Shown here piece by piece: positions 34,136 through 46,754 of a DNA stretch of 64,000 bases (position 1 is the stretch's first letter; every line of letters starts with the position of its first letter). The DNA lies in assembly GCA_000697665.1 (NCBI GenBank), contig KL197776.1, forward strand, positions 40,232 through 104,231. Reading direction: 5' to 3'. A program made the position numbers and the translations under genes. This DNA comes from Jaapia argillacea MUCL 33604 (taxonomy: Eukaryota; Basidiomycota; Agaricomycetes; Jaapiales; Jaapiaceae). A model generated the notes under the pieces. It had not been told where the DNA came from, did not search any database, and worked only from the letters and a program-made list of their open reading frames with translations.

Positions 34136-36044
34136 TGAGTCTTTGATACCAACCTGTCTTTCACCAACGACATGCGATAAAGTGGAGACGACTTACGTTC
34201 CGAGGAACGAGTTGCCGTACACTGACACAGTCTCATCAGTCGAATGTTCAACGAGAGCGAGACGAGAACGCACATTTAGTGATACAAAAGTGAACACCTA
34301 AGAATGCCAAACTGTGGGGGATGAAGAGCCACTATTGGGGAAGGGAATGATGCAAGCCGTCTGGAGATGACAGAGAAAATTACATACGAAGAGCAACGAA
34401 ACAAATGTGCAAACGCTGTGGATATGTCCGATCAGCGGGGAAAGTATCGGATATGAGGAGTATGCAGACCATGTCAAAGTTCCGTGATTGATCGCGTAAA
34501 ACATGATAGTGTCGATAATGACATCCATGCTGTTAGGAACAAAGAGTCAACATATGCACGTGCACATATCGATATAGGCGACCTACTTCGAGAACCCCGT
34601 TCGGTTACTCCGCAGATAAAATATCAGAGAGGCAGTGACGAGAACATCCATTACGGAGCCCATTACTAGACCAAACGTGAACACCCACTGTCGAAAATAC
34701 AGTCATTCTTGGTTCTGACCTCTTCGCAGGGGAGAGGTTGGATTATACGTACGGAAAACGTTGGGAGTTTCAAATTCGAGAAATGTCCTTCTCTGATCCT
34801 GCCAAGAAGAGTAGGTATACTTGCAGAGAAAGGTGGGGAGTGGAACGAGAGCATACATTATAGTTGTCGCCCCTAGATGATTAAAAAGCCAGGTTTGAGA
34901 CAACGGCGGATGACAAAGGGTATATACATACCACAAGCAGAAACTGCAATGGAAAGACGATGAGAGTTCAGCATTCACCATCCTCAGTAGTGTCCCACCA
35001 CTCACCAAACCGAGCAAAAGCCAAAAGGAACTACAAACCGGCGGGATCAGATCTTCGAGTAATTAGACTCCACAACGAACTCTCATACCAAAGGACCACA
35101 TAGCCACCAATTGCGCTTGCTTACTATCGGTCAAGTCAGATCAGGGGTGGTAAAGCGAAAGGGCTTGGCCTCACAGATCAGCACTCTACGGATGAAGAAA
35201 CTGGTTCGATGGATGAGCGGACTATAACTGAGATCGTGGAGGAAGGGTGGTGGGACGAACCTTTGTACGGTCAACGTCACCATGGCCTATGTCGAGAATC
35301 GTAGTTAGCGACGAAAAGGAGAGAGGAGCGAAGTAAGGCGAGGCTCACCGTTACCAAAATACTAATCTATATTTACGACTCAGTCAATGGGTTCTTTCAT
35401 CATTTGGAAGTCAGACGAGAACTCACAGACGCAGACCTATCGTCGAAACGGTCAGTTCCACGAGTGTTGGAGAGAGAAGCATAGATCTCACAATGGGATA
35501 TGGTTGAGGACTTCAAAGTCTCCAAAGTTTCCGATCAGGAAGAACCAGTTGGTAATACCCACGAGACATGAATGGATCAAGTCCAATATCCTGCGGTCGA
35601 GGACGGAGCTGCGTTAGTGCTATGTTGTAGGTATCGAGAATGCCAAACGAACCAGACGATCCCGACCTGTACACGAACGGGCATGTGCAATCAGGTAAGA
35701 GGAAGTCGAAGAAGGGGGGAAGGTGACGGCGCACCGTGACTTGGACTTTCGAATGATCGCCTTTCTTCGACTTGTGGAAGTAGGAGAAGGCTTGTGAGGA
35801 GACCATACCCGAGAGACTTGGATGAAGTCAATTATCAGCACGAACGAAACCATAGACACACAGGTAGAGAAGTCGTACGCGCAAGGGATAGAAACGCAGC
35901 GCACGCAATGGGGAGGAAATACAATATTCAAGGCGTAGAAAATTTGGATACACACATTGGGTAGAGGACTTACCAGAGCGATACCAAACCCCCGACTAGC
36001 AACGGCCCAAACATCCTCGCGATCTCAGCTGCTGGAGAAGACAT
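34136..36044 (-). CDS. DUF6534-like multi-pass membrane protein (many short exons)
   Basis: The ATG at 36044 gives MSSPAAEIARMFGPLLVGGL, a typical first helix. A phase-2 intron joins it to a segment reading GMVSSQAFSYFHKSKKGD (cytoplasmic loop). Further exons give DLIHSCLVGITNWFFLIGNF and, much later, VFTFGLVMGSVMDVLVTASL with IFYLRSNRTGF. After that come MDVIIDTIMFYAINHGTLT, CTFVSLLF and SLNVRSRLALVEHS, ending near 34136. The DVLVTASLIFYLR..RTGF block followed by a helix and LN.R is characteristic of DUF6534 proteins. Several exon borders in the middle (34700-35500) are uncertain. The role of this family is unknown. Confidence 0.62.
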
Positions 36045-39000
36045 GGCGATCGTCTTATTCCGACAAGAAAGGTCGTTATGTTCGGGTGCAGGGTGTTAAG
36101 TATCCGGGTGCGAGAGGTCGGCGTATCCAGACCAGAGAGCCGTCGAAGGAGATTCTAGAGGGAGGAGGGGGTAGAATCCATCTTTGCTATCCATTGCTGA
36201 ATATATACTAAGTTGAAAGGACTCCATCAATTTCGTCTTGTTCGTGCCTGAACTGTATTAGACGATGCAGCCCAACAATTAGTGATAAAAAGGGAAGGCC
36301 ATTACGAAAATCCAGGACGGACCAAGGATGGCATGTAAGCGAGGATAGCGAGCGAAACATTGCATCTGAGAGACCATCATTTGTCCGACCATCCTTTCTG
36401 CCTGTATTGCAAATTACCCCGGATTTGCAGTGATGGGACGATGTTGTGCCTAGACGAGACGCGTACCTCGAAATCTTCCAAACTTCAGATAGTTCTGGTG
36501 GCTATGATGATTGGGTTGCGGGCACTACGCGACCTGTACCATAGCGGTTAGTGGATGGTAACGAGTGGTGACGATCACAAGAGAAGGAACGCACTCCTGG
36601 CACATTGAGAATAGACACCGTTGTTCAATTCAGGCTTTGGTGAAGGCAAATTCGAGTGAAAAGGATCTGCAATTAATGGTCGTCGCGATGGTGTTCAGTC
36701 ACTAGTATTAGTTAGGCGACCTACGCTGTGCCAAGGCCAATGAGGATTACGTAGAATTGCTTAAGCTGGAAAACTTTTATCGTGAAAGGTTCAACACGAT
36801 AGGCGCTGACAGGTCGGAAGTGTGCTGAAGAGACAAGAGAGCAATGAATGAGATTGCAGCAATTTCGGAGACCGGCGAAGACGTCGCCGGGTAAACACTT
36901 GCAAGGCGGGGACGAACAAAAGAGAACTTGGGCGGATGCCCACTTTCCATGTGAAAACTCCTGCGTTCTACAGAGAAACGGGAAACGTACGGGAGAATGC
37001 CCAGAGGTCAAGGTGGATGGACGAAGAGGCTTGCGAATCTGCGATCATTCAAATATCGCGTGTACCTAGTGGTGGTTGATTTGGATACTCGTGGTTGGGC
37101 TCTCCATCGCGAGAATTGAGATTGAGGCCGAGGGCAAATTGAGGGAACGAGAACTAGCCAAGGATAGCCTTGGATGAAACGAGGCCAAGTGATGATAGAA
37201 GTAGGACATGAGACAAATATCGTTCTGATTCTGAGCTTAACTTCGAACCATCAACGTTGATATTAGCACCAGACAACTCTTTCACTTCTGTCGGTAACAT
37301 CGTGGTCTATCTATCAGGACTACCGCCTGTTACCGCCAACAATTTGAAGCTTCACCGACATCCTGCTTCACTCCGTCCCACCTCCGAATCTCGCTCCTCC
37401 CACCATCGCGTTACCTCTTCGCGCAACTCGTCAACGACGTGATATGTGCTCGGATAACGCTCTACGGGGGAGGTGACATTGATTGCTGACGATCTTGGCT
37501 TTGGGTCGGGGTGAGTAGGCGCGTCAGAGGTGTTGTTTTCATTTTCTAGTACATTGGACTCGCAAGGTTAGCCGACGTGGGAGGAAGGGTGATGGGAAGC
37601 TAGTGGGCATGACTTGGTATCGACGTCTAGTGCGTACATATTTTAGCTATTCTTACGCTCTCACCTTCACAGTACATCTCGTCACCTTTCTGTCCGACCA
37701 GGACTACCCTGGATGGAGCAGCATCACCGATGCCTCTCGTTGAGGAGGAGCGGGAGAGTGGGATGAAGGATTGGAGTGGCCGCTGAGTAGCATTGTGCTC
37801 TACATTCATTGTCGCCTTTCCCCTTCCCTCGTATCATATCCTCCGTCCTTTCCATCCCTCTTTTATCATCCTCCTCCCCTCGTCATCATCACAATTCCTC
37901 ACGAATTCCACTTATCCATTCGGTCTCATGCAGCTCCGCTTCGTCGTCGATCTTATAGCCTCGTCGCTTCAGCCACTGCAAGCCACTGCAAGCCATACTT
38001 CAGAACTGTTAGGCCTTGAGTTTTCGGGAGTAGAGAGGATACGAGTGCCTGGTTGATGGTGAGTAACATCTTGATTTACGTCCACACATTCTCCCTCATC
38101 CCTTGCCTCCCATCTCCTTCCTTCGTTTCCATCCCTCTCCTCTCGTCGTCATCACTACTCCTCATCTCATTTCCTCATCCCTTCTGCCTCGTATGTCTCC
38201 TCCTCACATGTCAATCTCATCGTGTTGCCGTTTAGTCACCACCAGCAACCCTTCAGACGGACTGGATCCGAAGACATCGGGAGGTAGGGAGGAGAGGTGG
38301 AGGTTTTGTGACGAGAATCGAGTCGACAGGCAGTCTGGGCGTTCGACTCGTTGAAGGGACAGCTCCGGAAAGTGGCACTACCCGCCTTCTACCGCTTTAT
38401 CGATGTTGGGACGGGGAACCTTCTGTCGCTTTGGAACTACGCCATATTTGTTCTAGGTGGACAGAGTACGCCACTGTGAGTCTACCTTTCGGGCATGATA
38501 TTGGTACTTTCTGATCGGCATACAGTGGTGCGAGGAACGAGAAGCTGACGACAGAAGATGAAAGAATCCCCGGCTTGGGCATCACACCCGCGGATCTGAG
38601 AATCTCTCACAGTCTCGTCGGCAGATCAGGATAACGTTGACATACTAGGTTGTCAGTGTTCGGGATGAGGTCGGGCGGATGTAACTGTTCATCGGTCACA
38701 AGGACCATATACTTCACGGTATCTATATCGTCCTGGAGATGGGAGATATTCGTTAGTGATATTCCAGCCTATCCCATATAGAGTTGCTCACCGATACATC
38801 TCTGTCAACAGTTTAGCCTCCCTCTGACAAGGTTACACGCGTGAATGGGAACCCTCAAGGTCACACTCATCGCAAACACGATTGAGCTGTGCCGCGGCGG
38901 AAGGGTTACCGCGAGCGCTTTGGCAACGTATGACAGATAACCGCCCGACCAACAACACCTTTCCTTTTCCTAAAAAAGAGGTGGCGAGGAGAATGAAGGA

Positions 39001-39161
39001 TGCGAGTGCTCCCCTCCCTTCGGACACTGCTCTTGCTTAGTTTTGAAGGCATTTATAATCGAGTAGTGGACGTGTACATCATTTCGTTCCTGCGAATTGT
39101 CACGCAAGACTGACTGAATCAGACATCTTCCCACGCCCTTGACCCTCCCAACAAACTTTCG
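36045..39161. other. 3.1-kb stretch without a recognisable gene
   Basis: Only unrelated frames below 110 codons. One minus-strand frame (37011-36721) and two plus frames near 37800-38500 have no family resemblance. Pyrimidine-rich sequence at 37800-38200 is typical of promoters or decayed introns. Confidence 0.4.
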
Positions 39162-40337
39162 ATGTTCATCAACGCCTCTGCAATGCAGTCTTTGCCATTG
39201 GAACTTGTATATTCTATCGTCGATTCAGTTCACAGCCGCTCAGGTGTTCTTTCTCTGGCTTTGACTTGCAGGTTCTTCAAAGATCGTCTTATCCCAAATG
39301 TCCTCGATTATCGCGAAATCAATGTTCCACCCAATGCGTTGACGCTCTGGAACCACTTGAACGACAATTCTTCACTCCTTCGTCATGGTCGGGTCTTTCG
39401 ATTTTGTTTTGGGATGGAGACCACGAAGGTTCCTCCCGTCGCCGCTGCCGATCGCCGTGGGGTTGCAGGTCTGAGTGGCCCGGGTCTGGAGGCATGCACG
39501 AGAGTTGTTCAGAATGTCTTGTCGCACCTTTCTGGACTCGTCAGACTGGATTGGTATTCCGATTGGCCCCAATACTCTGCCGTTTTTGGCGGTGACTCCC
39601 CCGCGTTGTTCCACACCCTCGGTGACTTCCTCCCGAACTTGAGAGATATTCGGATTTGGGACAAACCAAGCACCGCTGAAGGGGAGGAAGTCAAGTCGTT
39701 ACATAAAAATGTATGTCGTTGACATTTGGCCTGGTATAAGTGGCGGTGCTTAATTTCTGTCGTTAAAGCTATCCATTCTCAGAAATATCAAAAAGTTCCA
39801 TTACGAGTTCATGCTGCCCACGGTACTGAATAATTCGATCCGTATACTTTCCCCATCGACTTTCTTATCCATAATGCGTACCTCCAAGAAATCACCCTCG
39901 ATCTCGACGATACCCCCGTTTTCCGCTGCGAAGGAATGGCCAACATATACCTAACCCACCTACGCAAATTCTCCCTCTTCTCACTCGCCTTCCCACCCGC
40001 CCCACTCCTCTCATTCCTCCTTCGGAACCCGACCATCGAAACGTTGGAGCTCAACGTAATTTATGGCGCGTTGAAGAATTTACCACAAGGGAGCCTTCCG
40101 CATTTATGTCAGTTCAACGCCATGTTTGGAGACGGCTGGCGAGATATATGTCTCGCCAATCCTCCCCTAAAACACCTTGCTCTGCCCTACGAATTACTCA
40201 ACGACGATGAATTAATGGTCAATGCTCTGAAATCGGTCTCGGACACGTTGGAATCGATTACACTACCCTTCCGCCAATCCGATGCCAGGGAATGGGTTTC
40301 CAGCGTTCTCCCCAATGTTACGGTACTCTTGAAATAG
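39162..40337 (+). CDS. F-box protein D with apparent frameshift
   Basis: Exon 1 (39162-39710) begins with an F-box, QSLPLELVYSIVDSVHS then LSLALTCRFFKDRLIPNVLD, and continues with a leucine-rich part (LPNLRDIRIWDKPS). A 58-bp phase-0 intron ends at 39768 and leads to LSILRNIKKFHYEFMLPT. The rest of the family-like sequence (PIDFLIHNAYLQEITLDLDD, then TIETLELNVIYGALKN) is in the +1 frame from about 39830 to the stop at 40337, and no intron of usable size fits between. Either the gene is broken by a one-base change near 39820-39840 or the assembly has an error there. Overall layout matches F-box gene A. Confidence 0.65.
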
Positions 40338-40494
40338 AATTTTTGGCCGTCCTTGCTTGGTGCCTTCTCCAGCTCATAGGAGTCTAAGCAGTTGTTAGGG
40401 TATCATGTTTCCCTTCCGTCATTATCCCTGCGTCCCAAATTCCAAATATATTCAGATAACTAGCTACTGCCAGGGTTTCACCTCATTCCGAAAT

Positions 40495-40952
40495 TTACTC
40501 GTAGTACCATCCCGCAGAGATCTCGCCAGTGTCCAAGGAGGCGAGCTGCTCAAAGGCAGAGGGCGAAAGATCCAAGTCGTACTCGTCACATCCCTCGCAT
40601 TCATCGACGATAGTGACGTCAACGAAATTCTCGCCGTCTATCAACAAGTTAGTCGGCACGACGAGCAAGCAAGAATGAAAACTACTCACACCAAACACCG
40701 ATGTGTTCGTAACAGTTGGCTCCGCCAGCAAATTGGTCAACGGAGAGAGCGACGACGTAGTCGGTCGCTGCGCTATAAGCGCCGCACGCACCCCAGCCGG
40801 GTTCGTACCAAGTGACTACAAAGCGAGTGTGAGACCGCCGAAACAGTGGGGGGTGTTGATTCAGACGTACCGTCACCTTGGTAGGCAGTGACACCGCCGA
40901 TGACGGTGAGAGAGGCGAGAGCGGCAGCAATGGTCTTGTAGGTGAAGAACAT
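40495..40952 (-). CDS. Secreted double-psi beta-barrel (RlpA/barwin-like) protein 1 (116 aa)
   Basis: Three exons (40952-40871, 40815-40690, 40637-40495) give 117 codons with the stop. A signal peptide (ASLTVIGGVTA region) is followed by YQGDVTWYEPGWGACG, HCYEHIGVW-like NCYEHIGVW, VDVTIVDECEGC and SPSAFEQLASLDTGEISAGW. This is the compact DPBB fold of RlpA-like, barwin-like and expansin-related proteins. Fungal members of this size are small secreted proteins, often annotated as barwin-like endoglucanase, though catalytic activity is mostly unshown. The conserved Asp of VDECEGC and the paired Cys are present. It is an inverted paralogue of 43555-44018. Confidence 0.85.
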
Positions 40953-43554
40953 GTCGTCGAGGAGGGCAGTTGTGCAGAAGGGGTTGGTGGTAACTCAAAC
41001 GACTGGGAGTTGTTGAGCTGAGGGATGTGGAGAGCGAGGGGGAGAATTTATACCAAAGAGGGACCACGGTTTTCCGGAGTACCGGGCAGTACTCCGTGGC
41101 TTGAGCTCAAAGCTGGGGGAGGAGTCAGTCATGGAGATTCGTTCATCGAGCGGAGCGCCTTCGGGAGGAATTTCGGCATGAGTATAGCAAAGATATGGAC
41201 GATGATCGGGCTGACAGACAACTCACCTGCACGAACACAGTTTCACGGGGAAAGAAGAAAGCATACAAGGGAATACACCTCAGCTAGCGATGATCGTAGA
41301 TATCGCTGTGACGAATCGAGCAGAAAAGTAGTATGGTGAAGGCTGAAGTTAGGCGCTGAGACGAGACGAGCGAACTTTCCGCACAACGCACCTGACAGGG
41401 AACTTGCGCCGAAGGTATTCCTGCTGGAACCAAAGAAAATGGGGAAAGCTGGAAAACCATGATTCGGCGTGTAGAAAGTGAGTTAGCATCCGATTTTCTC
41501 GACGGCATCCACTGTTACTTTTCGTTTCTCAATTGCTCACCAACCCCCTAATGTGAAGTGTGATCTCAACCGTAACAAGGTAATCCTCGCAATCGTAACA
41601 TACCAGAGAATGTTATCTTCCGTCGACATCGGGCGAGACAAGAGAAGTCCTACTACAAGACATAAATATCCAGGCACCTGTCCGGTTTTGAGGGGTACTG
41701 ATCCTTCGGAATCTCAGTGAAAGCTTGTGGGGAGGCGTGCAAACTCCATCGGGAGTGCTGAACTCTCAGCATCACCAAGCAAGCGCAGAGGAACGTTCAG
41801 GTCCTCCCGCATCCAGGATTAGACCTTTTATTTTTCCTTGAACTTGTGTGTTGGATGGAATCACAGTCGAGACTTGATCGAATGTGGGATTCATTCCGGC
41901 GAGGAGGCGAACATCTGACAAAATAAGTTCCGCGAATCTGGACCAAGTAGATTGAAGGATTATGAGGAACGAAAAGGTGATAAATAATCCATAGCAATCG
42001 CCGTGATGCTGAGGAATCTGTTTCCGAGCACCGCTTCAACACTCGGTGAGGTTGAGCCTATTGAACAGTTCGAAGGTGGGATCGATGCAAATCCCAAGAA
42101 TAAGCAGATGTTTGAAGCCGGGCAGAAGCTCAGAAGACTAGTGGTAAGAGATCACGGCTGCACTGAGGTGGTTGGGAGAACAGAACGGTGAGCAAGGGTG
42201 GGAGGTTGAGAACCACGAGGCAGATGACACTGCCGCTACGCGGAACTCGGCAATCTACGGCAATTCCAACCTTCTTGCTCTTGGATACTGAACGCTCTGC
42301 GCTCACTGAAAATTTGCCTACACATTGGCCGTGTCGCAGCCTCGAACCCCCGACCGCCGGAGTCTCAACGACATCGCTCTGGCTACCCACTTTATTCATG
42401 TCTCACCTTGCCATTTGACCTGGAGCACACTGATGTGACTACCGGCCAGATCGACGAGGATCAGCTCAAAATATCTGGCGAGCGTCTAAAGCCTGTCGCA
42501 AATAACGATTCCACCGCCGGCTGTCCTTTGCTGTCCCCTGACTCCGTGCTACTTCGCCTTCTCTTGTGATATGCCTGGCGGCCTGGCATTCCAAGTCATC
42601 GTTTACTTGTTGTGAACTCTTTGGCTGGGGAGACGTGGAACGCAAAATTACTCAACATTCGTTATCTTTGCTGGCCTTCCATCTCCACATGGACACAACT
42701 CGCGCTTTCTCCGTTTGGACTGGGAAATCCATGATGTTCTCCCTTTCGGCTCCTTTCCGATGGCCACACTTCGTTGCGAGGATTCCGAGCCATGGAGTCG
42801 GAGGGTCTTTGACAACACATAACGTTAATGTATGGTCTTGATACAACTTCATGGTCTGGAACTTTACCATCTGATGTTTTCATATCGCGACGCTGGCGGA
42901 AGATGACTCCACGAACAGTTTGCCTCTTCCAGAGCAACACTGAAGCTTTTACGTCTTGGCAGTAATCCCCCCCGAATGTAACGGCTGTTCATTGTCTTGG
43001 ATATTTGTTGAGACCCACTATCTGCAGACTTTGTACGTTCCCTGTGTGCATTGAGGATCTTAGCGTTACTTCTGGCAACCACCGTGAAAATCTCCGACTT
43101 CAAGCACATACTTTCAAGAGAATGCACATAACCCTTACTTGAACCTGTCGCATGCCCACCATGGACTTTTTGCTTATTGCTGGGTGATGAATTTTCCCTC
43201 ATTCGGTAAGAAGACTGAAAGCTCAGGGTATGTACTTGTCACCCCAAATCACCATCATCCCCGACCGCTGAACTTCCCCCATAATCGCCTGAGATGATCT
43301 TTCTCAGCGAAACTATGTGTGGACTCTTTCCATCACATACCTGCCGAACCTCCTCCCGATGGCCTTCCGCTCGACTCACCAATAGCTCCTCAGCTCCTCC
43401 CCAATCCTAGAAAAAGGCGTATTTTCTTCTGCATTTCGGGTTCCCTCATTTTTCTATAAAGACCAGCCAAACTCACCTCAGCCCTCAGCTCAACCACTCC
43501 AGTCGATTGAGTTTCTTTCAAGCCGTCTCTTCACAACCAGCCGTACTCGACAGC
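40953..43554. other. Spacer between inverted DPBB paralogues, no gene recognised
   Basis: Contains short frames only. A GC-rich stretch near 42130-42420 is open on both strands but resembles nothing known. Confidence 0.4.
43454..43460 (+). promoter_or_regulatory. TATA box of DPBB gene 2
   Basis: CTATAAA lies about 100 bp before the ATG, followed by a C/A-rich leader, as in many fungal secreted-protein genes. Confidence 0.5.
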
Positions 43555-44018
43555 ATGTTCTTCAGCTCCAAGACAATCGCCGCAGCCCTCACTTCACTTG
43601 CTGTCATCAGCGGCGTTGCTGCCTACCAAGGCGACGGTACGTCTGAACTCAACGTCTCTCACTATTTTCGGTGGACTTACTTTCTTTTTCAGTCACTTGG
43701 TACGAACCAGGCTTGGGCGCGTGCGGCGCTTACAGCGCAGCAACTGACTACGTCGTTGCTCTCTCTGTCGATCAATACGACGGTGGAGCTCATTGCTACG
43801 AACACATCGGTGTTTGGTGTAAGTATTGCTCAACTTTGCGTTACGTATCCCACACTCACTCATTTTCTTGGATAGACGGGGAGAATTTCGTCGATGTCAC
43901 CATTGTTGACGAATGCGAGGGGTGTAGCGAGTATGACTTGGACCTCTCGCCCTCCGCCTTTGAGCAGCTCGCGTCTTTGGATACCGGCGAGATTTCTGCT
44001 GGATGGTACTACGAATGA
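43555..44018 (+). CDS. Secreted double-psi beta-barrel (RlpA/barwin-like) protein 2 (116 aa)
   Basis: Exons 43555-43636, 43693-43818 and 43876-44018 have exactly the same coding lengths as copy 1 (82, 126, 143). The signal peptide (LAVISGVAA) is followed by the DPBB core VTWYEPGLGACGAY, HCYEHIGVW and VDVTIVDECEGC with SPSAFEQLASLDTGE. Differences from copy 1 are mainly in the signal peptide and around DQYDGGAH. Probably wall-associated or secreted; partner unknown. Confidence 0.87.
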
Positions 44019-44251
44019 AGCGCAGATTGATGAATTTGTCGAGAATTGTCTCAAATCGTCAGATTCTTGTTTTGTTCTGTAATATGTAGAGTTCGTGGAT
44101 TTTGTAGGACTTTGTATATCGGGACAAAGTTTCCTTGTCCTCGATATCTCAAGCGCGACAACCTCACTTTAGGGCTCCGGTATTCGGGGAGAATATATGA
44201 AACGAGTGAATGATTCCAGGAACCCAAATTAACCTATATCATAATCGTATT

Positions 44252-46028
44252 CTATGAGGACCGAGCGACCTCAACCACCCCAAGCTCCACCGCCCCATGA
44301 TCTAACGTTGTTCCCGAGCCCTCCGTCCGGCATCCCTCCTCTTCCGAGGGGTGAAGGAACTCCAGTTGATGCGAGGTCAAAGTATGTTCTGACGTATCAT
44401 TATAATACCGATCGCGGACCGAGATAACCATTCGATTGACGGCTATCGTTGAGATGGCCGTCGAGAAACCTGTGCTGAGTTCGTTGAGGGTCATCTACCA
44501 ATGGCGTGTTAGAATGAAGGACGAAGTAGTGGATAAAACACGGACGCGATTGAAGATCCAGATGATCTGGTTGAACATATAGAGCCAGAATATTCTGAGG
44601 TCAAGGCGAAGTGTCAGACCATACGAAGACGCTACGCAGGCGAATCCTTACACGACGAAGTAGATAGCAGAATCGCGAGCAAGAATCGTGATTAAACTCG
44701 AACCCAAACCTTTCCGATAATCGGTCCATGCTTTGAACAAAGCCAGTGCCAGCAAGATGCTTTCGACAGCGATGACGGCGGTCCAGAAAAAGGCATACCA
44801 ATGCTTGTGCGGAAGATCTCCGTCTGTGCAGATGATGAGGCCAGGGAAGGGCTCATTCGTACCGAGTGGAGTGGATGAACCTGGAGGAGCAATAGCACTT
44901 AGCTGAGGGGGGAGGAATGGTACAAAGAAACGAACCGCCGCCGGTTGCAGCCCCGAGAGCGGCCATGAAAGCGAGCTCGCCAATATTCAGAAATATCGAG
45001 ATTGCCAGGATGATCTTGCTGTTCCCGTACATAGCGTACAACCGCATCTCGAGTACGACTATACCCAAACAATGGGGAAGTTGAACCCATTTAAGAATCT
45101 CGAACAAGCACTCACCATGAGTAGCTAACACGATCAAACATGTGCAAGTGTCTTGATAGTCGAAAAATTTGTTACCTGCAAGGGAGACGAGGCGAGAGTC
45201 AGAGACGTCCTGGGTAATACATCTTAATTTTTGGAATGGCCTACAGCTGACGTCGTGTCATCACATCGAAACCAATCTCGATCAGTAGGATGTCGCGCGA
45301 ATTGATGGAGTACGTGCGTACAACTGTGGATTGGTAAGATACCATGAAAGACCTTGTCAAGGAGAGACTCACCGAGAATGAAACATCCTCAAGCAAGAAA
45401 ACTAAACGAACGAGCGTCAATCTTGCTGGCTCGATGGTGGTCAGAGAAATCAAAGCTCCTACCAACGCAGTTGATACTATCGGCCCTTGTAAGATCTAGG
45501 GCGAAAGATTTGGGGACGGGAATATGCTTACATAGCATAACAAGTCACGAAGTATCGATTCTAACGAAAATCGAAGGGTGACGTTAGCAGCAATCGAAAA
45601 CTACAGGGGGTTGGCTCCTTACGCAGAGGTATATGCATTTGCCAACAGACCAGTTCTTATTCTGTGAATTGTTAGGGTTAGGCATATCAGGTTATTGTTG
45701 AGGATTGCGTACCCAAAAGTGCTCAATCTATCTTGAGTGAACAGGGAGGCCTATCGAATCAGCAAGGAGCTTTTGCCAAAGGCCAACTTGAAACGGGAAC
45801 ACTCGCCTCACTATCCAGCTGTAAAACTGAAGACTCGTTAGCTGGGACATGGGACATAGGTCGTTCGCAGAAACCGTCCTCACCATATTCGTACACCATC
45901 AGAAACGCAACAGCAACTAAAGTGGTTGAGATGAAGCCGGGATCGTCATCAGAGCTAGTAACCTGGTACGCACCGCGACTACATCGAACCCAGCTAGCCT
46001 CCTCGAAAGCCGAAACGTCGACCGCCAT
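44252..46028 (-). CDS. DUF6533-like multi-pass membrane protein
   Basis: Exon 1 from the ATG at 46028 ends ISTTLVAVAFLMVYEY, the classic first helix. Small exons then give LDSE, IEHFW, NKNWSVGKCIYLC and NRYFVTCYAM, which together make the family block LDxEIExFW..W..GK.IYL.NRYF. Later exons give VLEMRLYAMYGNSKIILAIS and HWYAFFWTAVIAVES with LLALALFKAWTDYRKG, then LARDSAIYFVV and FSTAISTIAVNRMVISVRD, with a hydrophilic tail to 44252. Joining LDSE to IEHFW needs a GC..AG intron (GCGAGT donor). Families with this N-terminus are abundant in agaricomycetes and have no known function. The exons around 45250-45450 are uncertain. Confidence 0.68.
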
Positions 46029-46754
46029 AGATGAAAACGGACAAGGTATCTACAGCGAAGACAAGCAGGACACGAGAAACCTCATGGGACGGAAGCAAGG
46101 AGCATTGCCGCGAAAAGACGTCAACGACGAAGAACCGAGGCGACCGGTTGTCCGATCTTCGAAGCCAAAACAAACTTGTTTAAGTTTCGCGAAGCTCCAG
46201 AAGCTTATCCAGTCGTCATCATCAACGGCGCTAGAAGCACTGGGAGGCGCACGTTTTCGGGGAATCCCTCAGCACCCCTGGTTCAGTAAAAGGCTCTCAC
46301 CCACCAATGAATACAAACCAATAGGAGGTTTCGAGGAAGCACCGACCCTGCGACACGAGACGATGGTCACCTCGGAAGGTAGAGGCTATTGCATTATCGT
46401 TGACAAACATAGCTAGGAGAAGATACATATCGGCACCATCTTCACTTCTATCCCCGTACTCTGACCAATGTAGCTGAACAAGCACATCCGAATCGAAGCA
46501 GAGAATGGCACTAGCGTCTACTTCAACTGCGGAGGTGGTGCGGTGGGAGGCGCATGTCGGCATCCCGGGCTTGTGCGTCTGTAGAAATCGACATGTAGGA
46601 ACGGTGATAAGGATGACAGGAGGACGGGTACAGATAGGCCAATGAACCTGAGACGTGGCGATGGAGGATGCTGGGGATGACGAGAATTGACAACAAATAA
46701 AATGCGACCTAGAAGAATGGCGGTTGAAGGACGGGAGCTGACGGTAGAAATGCT

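Noticed and set aside
42330-42410. tRNA-like boxes on the minus strand (TAGCCAGAGCGATG and GGGTTCGAGG)
   Set aside because: The bases around the TTCGAGG loop do not pair as a T-arm (GGGGG against CTGCG) and no acceptor stem can be formed.
45733-46416. Plus-strand open frame of 227 codons
   Set aside because: Its first part is antisense to the conserved first exon of the DUF6533-like gene. The remainder has no family resemblance or plausible promoter.
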